Assembly: GCF_026151205.1 (NCBI RefSeq)
Contig: NC_087078.1
Coordinates: 18,949,765-19,013,764 of the forward strand
Source: Bolinopsis microptera
Lineage: Eukaryota > Ctenophora > Tentaculata > Lobata > Bolinopsidae
Direction of reading: 5' to 3'
Length of the DNA: 64,000 bases
The notes beneath the pieces were generated by a model, which was not told the DNA's origin, searched no databases, and worked only from the letters and a program-made list of their open reading frames with translations. The translations under genes and the position numbers were made by a program. How positions within the stretch are numbered: position 1 is the stretch's first letter; every line of letters begins with the position of its first letter. Shown one piece after another: positions 10,071 through 31,900 of the stretch.

Positions 10071-10399
10071 TTTGACCAAAACCCATAATCATGGGTAGAG
10101 TGTACCGCTGCCAGTGTCTCTCTTTTCCAAACAAAAGGAAATGATATTAATTTGAATAACCGTCCGAAAATGCAAATTGATACCGAGAATGAAATCGGTC
10201 GCTCGCTTTTTCCATTCGATCACGGCTTACGAATTATAATATAAAGCTTATTGATTGGAAAAAGCGAGCGACCGATTTCATTCTCGGTATCAATTTGCAT
10301 TTTCGGACGGTTATTCAAATTAATATCATTTCCTTTTGTTTGGAAAAGAGAGACACTGGCAGCGGTACACTCTACCCATGATTATGGGTTTTGGTCAAA
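10071..10399. mobile_element. Foldback miniature element: perfect 144-bp arms at a TA site
   Basis: Arms 10071-10214 and 10256-10399 read as exact reverse complements, with a 41-bp loop. The ends are TTTGACCAAAACCC..., flanked by TA (10069-10070 and 10400-10401), as for Tc1/mariner insertions. Arm identity without visible mismatch implies recent insertion or arm conversion. A transcript would form a 144-bp duplex. Confidence 0.9.
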
Positions 10400-12055
10400 T
10401 ATCATCTCTTTTTGATTATAATGTCAGGATAATTTACAAAGCCGAAATGTAAACTCATAACTTCATTAATATTTATATTAATAATTAGGAGGTAATTTCA
10501 TCGATTTCGAAATTTTACCTGACTGAATATGGCACTTTTTACTCATTCAAGTTGGCATTAAATTCATATATAATGCCATTTAAATATCGTGGGAAAGCAG
10601 AATTTATTCGAAATCACGAATGAGCAAAATTCTCACCTTTCGCACGTGCAAACTTTGAGCGGACGTTGCGTGCGGATACAATATTGAATCACCGTAAATT
10701 TTTGCATAGCAGTATTTTATATATAGTTTAATAAGCATGCAAAGTTTCAGAAGATTTCATATAGAACTTGGATCACAACGGGACTCCAAAGTTGATAAAA
10801 ATGGTGAAAACAGCAATTTTCAGTAATTTTAGCAATTTTCTATCAAATTGGGCGTGTCCCGACGTGTGCAACTTTTTGAATTTCAACTTTAAAACTAGCC
10901 TATAACACAATTTAGACCTTTAGGAAGCAAAATTGAGCTCCACAACCCAAGGGATGGCCCAACACCAGAGAATACTAATTCACAACTTTTGTGTTTTTAT
11001 AAAATTATTCTTCAAAAAAGCACTTACTTCAATAGCGAATATCTTTATGAAGGAGCAAAGTAAGAAACTTTTCCGGTAGATTTTCAGAATGCTTGAACAA
11101 TTATCTAAGATAAAAATGTCCTCAGATTTTGAATAAAATTACTCCTTAATGGTTTAAAATCGATTTGAAAAGTTGTTACTTTGTCAAAAATCAAGTTTTA
11201 AAAACACTTAATTTGATGACGTCATCAAGTGATGATGATGAAGATAAATTATTTTTTGATATAATGTAAACTAAAGTATAAACAATTATCTTCAAAACCT
11301 GTGGTTCGAAATGACTGTATCTTTTATACTTTTGAATCTACGGACACTTAAATGTAGGCTACAATTGACTGCAAATTGACTGCAAAAGCGTCTATACTAT
11401 ACTTCACGACAATCTGTTGTAAAACAGGGGTTCCAGAAAACCCACTTCCCGATACTCCTGAAACACGAATTTTTTTTTACAGTCGATTTGGACAAGGTCT
11501 AGACGCCCTGCAAAGTTTCAGATCTCTTACTCAATTTTAACATGGTTTTTAAGGCACCTGAATATGGCGATTTTGGGTTTTTTACCTAATTTCGTATAAC
11601 ATGCTGGCGCGTATTTTGCGCAAATTTCTTAAAAACCTCCACATAACTATTTCTTATTCCTGTCATCTTTAACATTGAATTAGAATGTTTTGAACTTAAA
11701 TATAGGTACCTGCTGAACTACTTTCGATGAGTCTTAATGCCTGGAAAACAATAAAGGGGATATACTAGTATAGGGGGTAAATAGTATTGTGAATATAAGG
11801 GCGACGGTAATGCTTGCCAGCATTGTGATTACGTAGCATGGCATAAAAATCATTTCTTTGTTCTTGACGAGTTATGAGCAAATAATCATTTTTGTCATAC
11901 GCGCGCACGTGACAAGCTTGTAAAACGATATTTGAGCTATTTATACTTTCGGATTTGAGTTAGTTTTTGTTTTAAAGTAATTGTGAAAACAATGCCAAAT
12001 GTAAAGATTTGAAATTTTTGATCTAAATCTTTTGAAACAATATTATAAATGACCC

Positions 12056-12133
12056 TTACCTGGGGACCTCAGGCTATCGTGTTCATTAACAATAGAGATT
12101 CGGCGGAATGACAGGCTGAGCGCGGCTCAATAA
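12056..12133 (+). mobile_element. 78-bp miniature element, copy 3, with exact 9-bp target duplication
   Basis: Same family, with a diverged right end (GCGGCTCAATAA). AAATGACCC flanks both ends (12047-12055 and 12134-12142). Confidence 0.85.
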
Positions 12134-12594
12134 AAATGACCCGTTTATAGGCTATTAGTTTTAGGTCCTGTCTAACGTTGAACAATTAAAACAGTTGGAT
12201 AAAATACGAATAAAAGTAACGTTGACAATTTGTATAATATCAAGACGATAAAGATGGGAGTAAAGAGTCTATTCAGTAACAGAGTAAAGTCCGTGGCAAA
12301 TCTCCCGTGCTAGAATCGAAGTGTCCTCCTTGCTGAAGTCTGCTTAGACACGTATTGCGATATTGCTGTGACGTCACGTTGTAGTGCAGATGTGCTGGGA
12401 TAAGAGTGGTGTCCGGTGTCCAGGCGATGTGTCCTGCTCCTAGTCGTGGACGCGTTGACTGTGTTAGTAATCAGCCACTGAGTTGACGGCTGTATTACTT
12501 CGTTGTTAAAGTGATCTCCTGTGAATCGGTTGAACTGTGGGAGAGCGTGGTTAAGCTTAAAGTTAAGAAGTTAAAACTTGTTATACAGAAGGTA

Positions 12595-13361
12595 CAGGGT
12601 GGGCCAAAAGTCAGTACCCATACGTTGGCCTTAATAGCTCCGCCGTGTTTTATATTTGAGAGCTGTTGCTTTGCTGATGGCATACTGTACTTACTGGTTC
12701 GAGGATTCCGTCGTCAAAATTTGAAAATTCGAATATTTTAGACCACGCCCATTCAATATTAAAACACCTATATTGTTTTCTCTGAACATGCTGAACACCT
12801 TATTTTTTCAGAGACGGTAGATTATCAAATATTGCATATGATCTGAAAACATGAGGCAAAACGGATTAGAAATGACGAAGTTATCAAGCATTTTCTGTAT
12901 CTCGTTAACAAAATTGACTGGGTGATTATGTGACACCGTGACACGACACCTTAATTGGGCATCCATAACAATTCCCATAGTGTTTAACGGGGTAGTTAAC
13001 GGGGTCACATTATCACGTGATTAGGTAAACCAATCAGCTGATCACACGTAATGAATGAACTCGTTATGCTTCATATCTCGGTCATCTGAGAAGCTACAGT
13101 TCTAATTCTTTCAGGACAAACGTAATTCGAATGGCCAAACACAATTCAATAACATTTAGCTTGATCCGACTATCCAAACTATCAAATTCATGTGAAAATG
13201 AACTTCCATTTGAAAAAAATGAACGCGAATATTTTTCGAGTTGACAAATTCCTCGAACCAGTGGTGGTACTAAGTCATACCAGAAGGAAGTATTTAAATT
13301 GGGCACTCAGTGACTGAGCTATAAAGGCCAACGTATGGGTACTGACTTTTGGCCCACCCTG
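12595..13361. mobile_element. 767-bp TA-flanked mariner-like non-autonomous element
   Basis: Termini CAGGGTGGGCCAAAAGTCAG (left) and its inverted copy (right) extend about 50 bp with few mismatches, flanked by TA (12593-12594 and 13362-13363). These ends and the TA target fit Tc1/mariner. The interior has only short open frames (such as 13094-13306 minus) without a recognisable transposase catalytic domain. Confidence 0.85.
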
Positions 13362-13370
13362 TATAACAAA

Positions 13371-13484
13371 TCCTCTCTACCAAAACGTTGAAAGAAGAAG
13401 TTTAAACTTGTTATAGTTATACAGAAGGTATAACAAATCCTCTCTACCAAAACGTTGTTTACCATACAGAAGGTATAACAACAA
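13371..13484. repeat. Tandem duplication that preserves the unoccupied target of the 767-bp element
   Basis: ACAGAAGGTATAACAAATCC followed by TCTCTACCAAAACGTTG occurs at 13421-13457, a shorter copy starts about 13466, and the half after the element lies at 13362-13390. The left flank of the element (ending ACAGAAGGTA) is the other half of the same unit. Confidence 0.8.
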
Positions 13485-13642
13485 TACATAATCATACAGA
13501 ATTGAATTGTGAATGCTTTTAAATTATAACCCCAGTTATAAAAGTAGAAAACCGATATAGCCCTAATTTCCACTATCCCATGGCCCAGTATGAATATCGA
13601 AACCCAAATTATGAATTATGTATTGAAAGAGGGGTAATCTGG

Positions 13643-13675
13643 CCTTACCTGGGGCCGGGACCCCAGGCTAATATA
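13643..13675 (+). mobile_element. Left-end fragment of the 81-bp element family
   Basis: CCTTACCTGGGGCCGGGACC then CCAGGCTAATA matches the left end with a 4-bp insertion in the palindrome loop. The right part is missing. Confidence 0.55.
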
Positions 13676-14088
13676 ATACTTTCCGGGAATTATATGCACC
13701 AAAACCCGTGGACACTGAGAGCTGAAAATTTGCAAATATATCTCGCAAGGGAAGCGAAGGTATTATTAGCATATATAATACTAATAGTGCATAGACAATA
13801 GACTGCCACCTCAGACTGGCTGGCGGCAAGTTTCAAAACAAATAACAGTGAGCACTATATATTACACACTATATAAATATTGTATCAAGCGCACGTATCA
13901 CATTACACACATTCCAATTTCGGAAACGAAAAATATTATATCCTATAATACCCTGGCTATTTCGTGCCCGCACGTTCCCTCCAGCATGGCAAGCTGTCGG
14001 GAATTATCGCGTTCAGCACTCAGAAGCCAAGGTATTATGATATTATATTTATGTTTATAATCATAGTCAATCATCGTCAATCCGCCGA

Positions 14089-14132
14089 ATAATAGAGATT
14101 CGGCGGAATGACAGGCTGAGCGCCGCCCGGTA
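14089..14132 (+). mobile_element. Right-half fragment of the 81-bp element family
   Basis: AATAGAGATTCGGCGGAATG through GAGCGCCGCCCGGTAA matches the right half of the family; the left half is replaced by an inverted copy of TCCGCCGAAT, giving a hairpin. Confidence 0.7.
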
Positions 14133-14321
14133 ACTCCAGATCCAATTGCAGTGTACCCATTACCCAAATTACTATGCGATGCAAAATTTATCGTATCAAT
14201 TCCGTTTCTCATAATGAACTATTTATAATCGTTTATGGTTCGCCTCCTATTGAGATTAGAAATAAAACGAATATGACCACGGATGACAAAGGGAATGGCA
14301 TGGCACGCCACCCAGAAAACC

Positions 14322-14399
14322 TTACCTGGGGACCTCAGGCTATTATGTTAATAGAGATTCGGCGGAATGACAGGCCACAGGCTGAGCGCGGCCCAGTAA
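14322..14399 (+). mobile_element. 78-bp miniature element, copy 4
   Basis: Same family with a small internal duplication (CAGGCCACAGG). The flanks share only AGAAAA out of register, so the target duplication has decayed. Confidence 0.75.
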
Positions 14400-14660
14400 T
14401 AAAGAAAATTTTACTGCTTACCGGCTAAGCACTATTTCAGGCAGATTAGGACCTTACCTATCTAGCGACCTGCGACCTCCGGTTTTTTGCAAACTGGCGC
14501 GGTTTCCCCAAAAAGATCTTTGAAGAACTTGTTCCTTTTATTTCGAGTTATTTCAAATTAATGTTTCATTTATTTTGGGCCAAATTAAAATGTTCAAAAA
14601 ATATAGTTTGTATGGCCATGGGAATTAACTTGCAGTAATTGGCATTTTGTCAGCCAATCC

Positions 14661-14763
14661 GTTGTATCAGGTCGTGACCCCCACAGTCGTTTCACTATCG
14701 TTTTTACGATACAGGGGGAGCCGCGCACTCGTGCGCGGCGGGTCATACAACGTATGACAACCA
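14661..14763. repeat. Palindrome-rich repeat, copy B, with a 9-bp-arm hairpin
   Basis: It carries GCCGCGCAC-TC-GTGCGCGGC (14720-14739), a perfect GC-rich hairpin, and GTCATAC-AAC-GTATGAC (14742-14758). In copy A the first hairpin is partly decayed. Confidence 0.75.
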
Positions 14764-16207
14764 ATCAGAAGGCTGGAATGAAGTCACGAGCACGCGTGCA
14801 ACTTGTAGGCGCGATGACAAGCATGCTGTAAAGAAATGATCGCCTGGAGCACGTTCGTCAGCCGATAAAGATTTTTGGGCGGGTAATATTGACATTTGTG
14901 GTCGACTTCCGGAGCACTGATTCACAGTGCCGCGTTAAAGCAAACCCACTTTTGAGAAGCGCTTATGACAAGTTGCTCGATAGTGGATAGGAAACATAAA
15001 CAATTTTATGCTCCGAATTCAGTGGCTTTTAGTCAATAAATTGTGAAAAGGGAAAGGCATATTTTTCAACAGAGACTATCAACTATACTATGATGTATGA
15101 GTACAGTATGTCTATACTGTTCATTAATTGATCAGTCTGCAATTCTTTTTGTGTTTGCCCGCTGGAATGCTAAAGCGTATGTTATGTCACTTTCAGGCAA
15201 CTTTTAGTTCTAAATTTAGCAGCATCAGAAAACAAAATTTCTGCCACTTTGTCCCTCATAACATGCTTGCCTTAAATTCTTGTTTTGTTTTTATCATTTG
15301 GAATTGCGAAATGAAAAGGAAAATAACTTGATCTTATCGAGAGTGAAATGATTAAATATACTTTAGCTAAATATTATCCAAATCGCATACAGCAGTTGAG
15401 CAAACAATGGTTCTCTTATATTCAATTTAAATTGGTACCTTGAATGAAAACAAAATAAAAATAATTGAATACTCGACTAAAATTAAATCTCTTGCAATCG
15501 TTCCAATCCTTTCATAAAAAATTGAAGGTTAAACTCAATCAGAACAAAAATATTATGATAAACAACCTAAACGTCTCAACAAACATGCAAAAATTCCTAA
15601 ATGAAAGGTCCACAGAATCAATAATCGCATCCGTAAAAGATGAGCTATCGGTCGATAATTGCGACAAAATGAGATAGTCTGTTTAAAAAGGCGGCGCACT
15701 AGCAGCGCTAACCGGTTAAGTTCCTGGTGGTCCTTTAGAGGGGGACTCGTTATCTTAGCAACCGAGATGTGGTTACTTTGCTGCTAGAGGGGGGGTTGCT
15801 TGGCAACCGGAGTCGTGTCACCTAGATGTGTCGGGAGACTTGTGAAGAGTAAGTGAAGTCTGTTAGCCTGTTTCACTACCACAGCTGCCTCGTCATGAAG
15901 CCATACCTGAGAGTTCGGGCTGTAAGTGAAAGTCTTCTTCTAAATCAAATCCGCAAAATGTTTCCCGATAAAATACCACTTCGATTGTCAAAGTTCAGAC
16001 TAGGTCAAGCGGAGGCCAGGTTGCTGGGTTGCATCAACAGACATGCACAAATCACCGCACTAACAATGAATTAGCGCGTACGTACTAAGGTAGAGACACG
16101 TGATGCCCATATAAGGTATCATTAACTAGAGGCAGGCCTGAAATGTTTAACTCCAAATGGTCCGGAAATTAACAGCTAGGAAAGTTGAAAAGTTAAAGAA
16201 TTCTTAC

Positions 16208-25927
<9,720 letters not shown>

Positions 25928-28900
25928 CTGAGATCGAGAGAAATATGTTATTTTCAAACACTAAAATGAATATCATTTTAGTGTCAATCGTGACGTGAAT
26001 AATGTGATATATTATAACAATTGCGACCAAATAAGAGAGTTTGTCCTTTGTCAAGTCGCCTGCAATCCAATATACGGAGACTAAAACGTTTTAACTTTTC
26101 AAGGTTTTCAGACGAATTTCTGTTGAATTTGATATATAGTATTAGTAATACAATGAGCAGTGAAAAAAGCTGAGTGCTATATATAGTTAAGAAGATCAAA
26201 TCACGGCCGGACATTGTTGACGGTGATTAAAGCTAAAAGCTTAACCTAACAGTGAAACCCGACCTTTCAGCAATATAAACCCCGACTGGTTTTATAAAGG
26301 AGTAAATGATGTGACAAGTATACGCCATCTACATATATTAAATCTATCAAATTGAGCAATTTAAAATTAAACTAGAACACGAGAACCCCGTCTCCCACAA
26401 CATTGCTTTTAACACTGTATCGTAACAACTTTCACAAATGTGATTGAATAACGACCTCGATATATACTAGACTCAATCTATGCTTGGTCTGTGCCACAGC
26501 TAATTTAGAAATTTGTGAACACAATTGCACACACTTTCACAGTATTTACTAAAAATTTACTCTAAATCAAAGAGCGAGGGTCTCTTCTCCGAACACCTGC
26601 TTCACAGCAGACAAACAACAAAACAGTTCCCGACTACAAGTCAGCAGCTCCACCAGGTCTAATCCCCTGGATCTCGCCGAATTTTGAGTGGAGGAGAACC
26701 TCCAAAGGATTGGAGAGCGGGTTTTGTTCGGGTCACGGGTCAACAGCAGATAAGTGCGAAAACGTAATAATAGAATTGTTTTGTATGATATGGCACGCGG
26801 CTGACAGTACTGAGTTGTTCGACCTACTTTATCTTCGAGATGGGGGTGTTGCGAAATATAAGTACACCAGTCAACACTCAGCCTGAACATGTTCAACATT
26901 AGATCTGTATTGTCTTCCAGACTCGATAGTTGTGAAGAAACTCAACTTTAATGCGCTTTGTTGACCATGCATTATGTATGGTCAATTTGTCAACAAAAAT
27001 AAAGGTAGCACTTATAAGTCACAGCAAAGTTTGAATTGAAAAAAACGAGCTACCCTTCTGATTGGCACGTTTCGATTCACAAAGGCAAAGTAGCTGCATA
27101 TGATAATTATTGAGATGAGAAATTTAGCTGCTTTAGAACTTTTTAGGTCAAATTTACCAACGAATCTCTGCTCGTCGCAGAGGGAAATTAATACACAAAA
27201 AAAAGATTGGAAGAAAAATTCGAGGATAGATATTGGCTAAAGTGAGTAGTGTTGGACGTTGGTACTCTCATGGCGTTCTCAGTCAAGGGGAACGTTGAAA
27301 CAAAAATGTGTGTCGGGGTGCAACCACGTACCAGCAGATGAAACTTGATGATCAAAAAAGGAAGTTGTCAAGATGAGCATACACACGGTGTAACATTATA
27401 ACCGGAACTTTTAGAATAGCCACCAGAAGAGAGCGGATAAACTTAATAAGTTTTCCGCGGAGGATACCTATTCGAGCGGAGATTGGAAGTAAACTTCAAA
27501 AATGAGTCCTCAACCGAAATAGGTCGGGCTATAAGGGGGTGTCGCGCATGCCATCAGCCAGTTTGTCAGAAAAGGAGACAGAGAGAGAGAGAGACAGAGG
27601 AGATGTGTCAAGAATGGGATGAAAAGCAATTCAATCACAATGATCTGTCACACCTCTCCCTCACCTCCCTCGCTCGGGGAGGTTTTCTACCGTTTTGACA
27701 AAACCATACGTAACACTGCGACATACAAACGGCGACCATGTTCCAATTACAATTCACGGTTTGATGGGCAGCCAGAGCCGATCCTTGCTAATGAAGAATT
27801 TGGAGTGACAAATGGAGGATAATTATCGGTGATTGTATTGAATCTGGCTTTATTTTCTCAGGGCAGGGTGACAGCCAGCTGTATTTTTATGTTTGGTCAA
27901 CAAGTAATACGTTTGCTGATCTCCGCGCTCGACAAAATATTGCAGTTTATTCGGGCTGGTTGAAGCTAATAAATGAGAGCAAGGAATGGAAATAACGAGC
28001 AATTGCTTCATCAAGGTCTTTATGTATCATGCAAACCAACATCTGGTAACAAAATCGAACTAAACACATGAGTCGGAAAATTGGCTTTAATCTAAATGCT
28101 AGGTTGGCGAGCAGGAGCTCCCGTAAAATTTAGGAAGAACTAGCTATCTAGCTAACTGGCCGCTCCTTATCATGAGCAATCATTACCTTCAATCTAAATC
28201 ACCAAATGGGGGTCAGAAATATAACCGAAGAACCATAAAACCACATGCTTAGCATCATCTTGGTATGAAAATTGTGAATTAAATACCCATTTTATTTAAG
28301 CAAAAGTTAACTGAGCAAATTAGGATCTCCATCCAGCAAGTAACAACACCTATATTTCTGCCAATGTCGATTGACGATGATATAATGATACTAAAACGCA
28401 TTAAGTTAAAATTCAGATAACATTTAAGTAGGCTATAATATGCCAAAGAGTGTTTTAGTGACTTGAAATAAGTATAAGTATTTACTTATATGATCTGCTT
28501 CGGCAAAATAATTTCAACATTTAAACGGAAATGGGAATCAGGTTCAAAACCACTCCTTAATTGATTAGCTACTAGCAAGATTGCACTGTCAAACACTTAT
28601 CCGAAAAAGAGGGTTTCTAAGAAGCCACGATAAAATATTTGGCGAATCTGGTGATGACTTTAACAAGCTGCGACAAAAATAATGTTGCCCAAGTAGAATC
28701 GAACGCAAACAAAAAATATAGACAAAGGATCAACTTTCCTCAAAAGAAATGCTTAAATTTCATTATTGAGACAATCAATTCCAACCAAAGAGTTATTTTA
28801 AAGCTCACTGGCTCCGAAAACGATTTCACTGAAATTTTCAAGATCGTCACCCGCGGGTTGGAACTTTTTGTAATTGGTAACGGATAGCTAAGCGATGTCC

Positions 28901-31900
28901 ATAATTCAGTTTAGGGAAACATTTTAGACATAAAATATTTAAATATGATTCGGAACAAAATTACTAATATCATCTTATAACGAGGTATCCGGTGATTTTT
29001 AGCAAAACATGGCCTCAAAGTCTAAAATAATAATATTCAAATTAGATCACTCAGAGATATACTCCGCCCGGGCATGAACAAGTCCCAGACTTGACGACAC
29101 TAATTCAAATTTTCGTGCCCTACGGAAATTAAGTGTAGTTAAATTTCTGGCTTGATAATGACAATAACCCCATAAGCGAGCCCTATCGTCTATATCGAGG
29201 TGAAATTTAAAAATTAGCCCAGAAAGCTGATCAAGTGCTGAGAAAAAGAGCATGGTTTGACCCCCGGAGGGCGGAGAGGGGTGAGTGTGTTGATAACGAC
29301 AGCTATGTGTCATGGAGCTCACCAAAGTCGAGCATCAATTAGACACTTAAATCGGCCGAAGCCTACCTCAGTGCTAAACAACAACGCATTTTAAACAAAC
29401 TATCTTCCCGTAATTTGGGGTATATTGAACTCTAACAAAACAAATCTGCGTACCGCTGCTGCGCAAGTTTAAAACTATCGTCAAATTTGGGTTGGTAAGC
29501 TGACTACTGACGCCGTCAGAAGGTCGGAATCTTGCTTTTTGGACCACTTTTACAGGGGGATATAACACTGTGGAGCAAGAGGGATTGTTTTAAAGTTCCC
29601 GACTGTCATCACCACCTGAGTTTAAACTGCACGTGTGTGGGGGGTTCCGATGCCACCCTTCAAAAGGTGCATTCTCATTGGGTCCTTGCAGTCACGTGAT
29701 GGGGACCGGTGGATTGGGTTGGAGGGGATCCCTGAAGTTGGTTTGATTTAGGAGGAGCTGCGGTGTTTGTTGTGACAGTACTCCTCGCTCCAAGTTCCGG
29801 ATACCACTATCCACCCTGATCCTCCTCCTCGACCACCACGAGAGGCAAATTGTTACTCGTCAACAGGATGTTTTAAACAGAAATAAAATGTAGAAACTAT
29901 TTGAATTTATCTGGGCGACCCCGTGTCAACTGAGATGTAGTGAGTAGTGATGGATAACACGTTTAACAGAAGGTTTTAGCAATTAGGATAGACGGACAAC
30001 TCCAGGCACTCAAATGTTTTCAATGAACAAGAAACACGGGTTCAGCGCACTACCCCTGAAGTGAGGAAGAGAGGAGAAAACATTACCTCGGAACTGAGGA
30101 GGAGAGGAGAATTATTTAAACTTAGGATAGCGGCATTTCTATAAATATTGCAACACATAAACATGATGTTGCGTAATTGAAGTGCTGTAAGTTTTCGAAA
30201 AAACGGACTTGAAGGTCAGGTGATTAACTCATATGTTTTTTTCCGAAACTTTTTTTGGTGGTGACAACTTAAATCGCGCAGATTCAACATGTTTGAAAGG
30301 ACAGAGTTAAATAACAAATTTTAACAAAACAGCTTTTGCCACCCACTCATCAATTTTGATTTTGGACAGCATTTGTGTAAGCAGATTTCAAAATTGTTCA
30401 CCAAATGCTTATGCAGTATTTTGGTCTCATGACAAATATTCAAAACATTTCCGGTATTTGGCAAGTTTGTGGTTAATTAAGTTCCTCTGGAAAATTGATC
30501 CTCTCAAAGAGACACTACTTAACGCCTACAAGTCTGAGGATCAGTGAAATAATAGGTCATGATGGGTGCTAAGTGAGACGAAGTGGATCATCGCCCCAGC
30601 TCATAACTTGTAAGTTTTGGAAAAACTGCCTGTCACAAGCGGGTCGTTATTTCATTTGCCGATATTTTGACAGGAAAGTATTTTTGTTCCCTATGTAAGA
30701 ATGTAACGAATGCTCTGTACCCATTTGTATTTGATCAGCTGTCTAGGGAATAGCCGAAGTGCACACCCGGAGTCTCTCATTGTGTGGGACGTCATCACAA
30801 CACCACGTGACGTCATTAGAAGTTATGGTGATGCAAGGTTTCAGGGCTGACTGTAAAATTACAGCTTCAGTGCTTATCTCTCAGGACTATATGAGGGCTG
30901 GTGAAGGATCAAAGAAGGCTGGATATCGGGAGAGGAGGGCGTGTACTGCCTACCCACAAAGAGAACGCCTGTCACAGGGTCGGAATGCAGGTGCCGTTTT
31001 TAACCAACTGTCAAATGTTAGACCCCCACGTTATTTAAAGATGCTAATTTTGGCCGGCATTCTCTTTTCCAAAAGTTGTGGGAAACCTGAACTTGGCAAC
31101 TTAAGAACTTCAAGAAAAAGTTAAATATTTATCTCTACGGAAGCAGCGCGAAAAGTCTGACAGGAAGAGAAAACCCAAAATTAAATTTTCCCCATTGAAC
31201 TGTTATAATTGATTCCATTGGACCGTGCGAGTTGTATGATCTTGTGAGTGTAATTTACTTCTCCGCGGCGAAAAGACAAGCGTTGTAAAACAAATTTCAG
31301 GCTTTAAAAGAAGAGCATCAGTTCGCGACAGAGAATAAAGCACTAATTCTACCGATCTACAAAATAAAAATAAAATCAACGGAGCTCGAAAGAATCAAAG
31401 AAAAGCTCAACAAAAAATCTTGAAAACAAAAGCGCGATTGTACATTACGTTGCGAAGGAAGGTTTGGATTCTCGTCAAGACAATGAAGCCGATCCATTGC
31501 AGAAATACAAGTCAATGATTGGCTAGAAATGGTTGGTCACGTGACTGCGAGGCTTTAAATCGGTAACTTTGGGCACGCGTGCAGCGTGTCAATCAGAGTC
31601 CGCCCTCGTCCCCATGATTACAACAATCAAATCAGCCAAATTAACTTACAACCATCAATTTTAATTCTGAAAAACCAATTTCTATTGGAAATGACCTGGT
31701 CACGTGTCGTGTCAGCTTGGTGGGAGCTACTTTTACTTAACATGAAATCACACAAATTTACAAAAAGGGAGTTTGTATGTGTTTGATAATCATAAACAGC
31801 GAGAAAAGTAAAAGAAGATTTATGAGAAGTACAGGGGATGAAGCGGAGTGAGTATCTGGAGGAATTACTACTGACGGCACCCTTCATATAACTTAAGAAA

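Larger units (their letters stand above)
7761..16207. other. 8.4 kb transposon-rich stretch inside the zinc-finger gene
   Basis: A dense nest of palindromic miniature elements, listed separately, with telomere-like GGGTTAGGGTT runs at about 8863-8945. Parts between 10.4 and 12.0 kb and between 14.9 and 16.2 kb show nothing I can name. Several short open frames (for example plus strand 15853-16074) have no recognisable similarity. Confidence 0.7.

Noticed and set aside
13094-13306. Possible transposase fragment inside the 767-bp element
   Set aside because: No catalytic motif or recognisable DNA-binding domain; kept only as part of a non-autonomous element.
15853-16074. Plus-strand open frame of 73 codons with protein-like composition
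   Set aside because: No recognisable family and no splice or regulatory context; it lies in an intron of a gene on the other strand.
30759-31124. Plus-strand open frame of 121 codons containing TSSQHHVTS, as in zinc-finger exon 1
   Set aside because: The similarity is limited to the 28-bp DNA match; the rest shows no relation, so it is not a paralogous exon.
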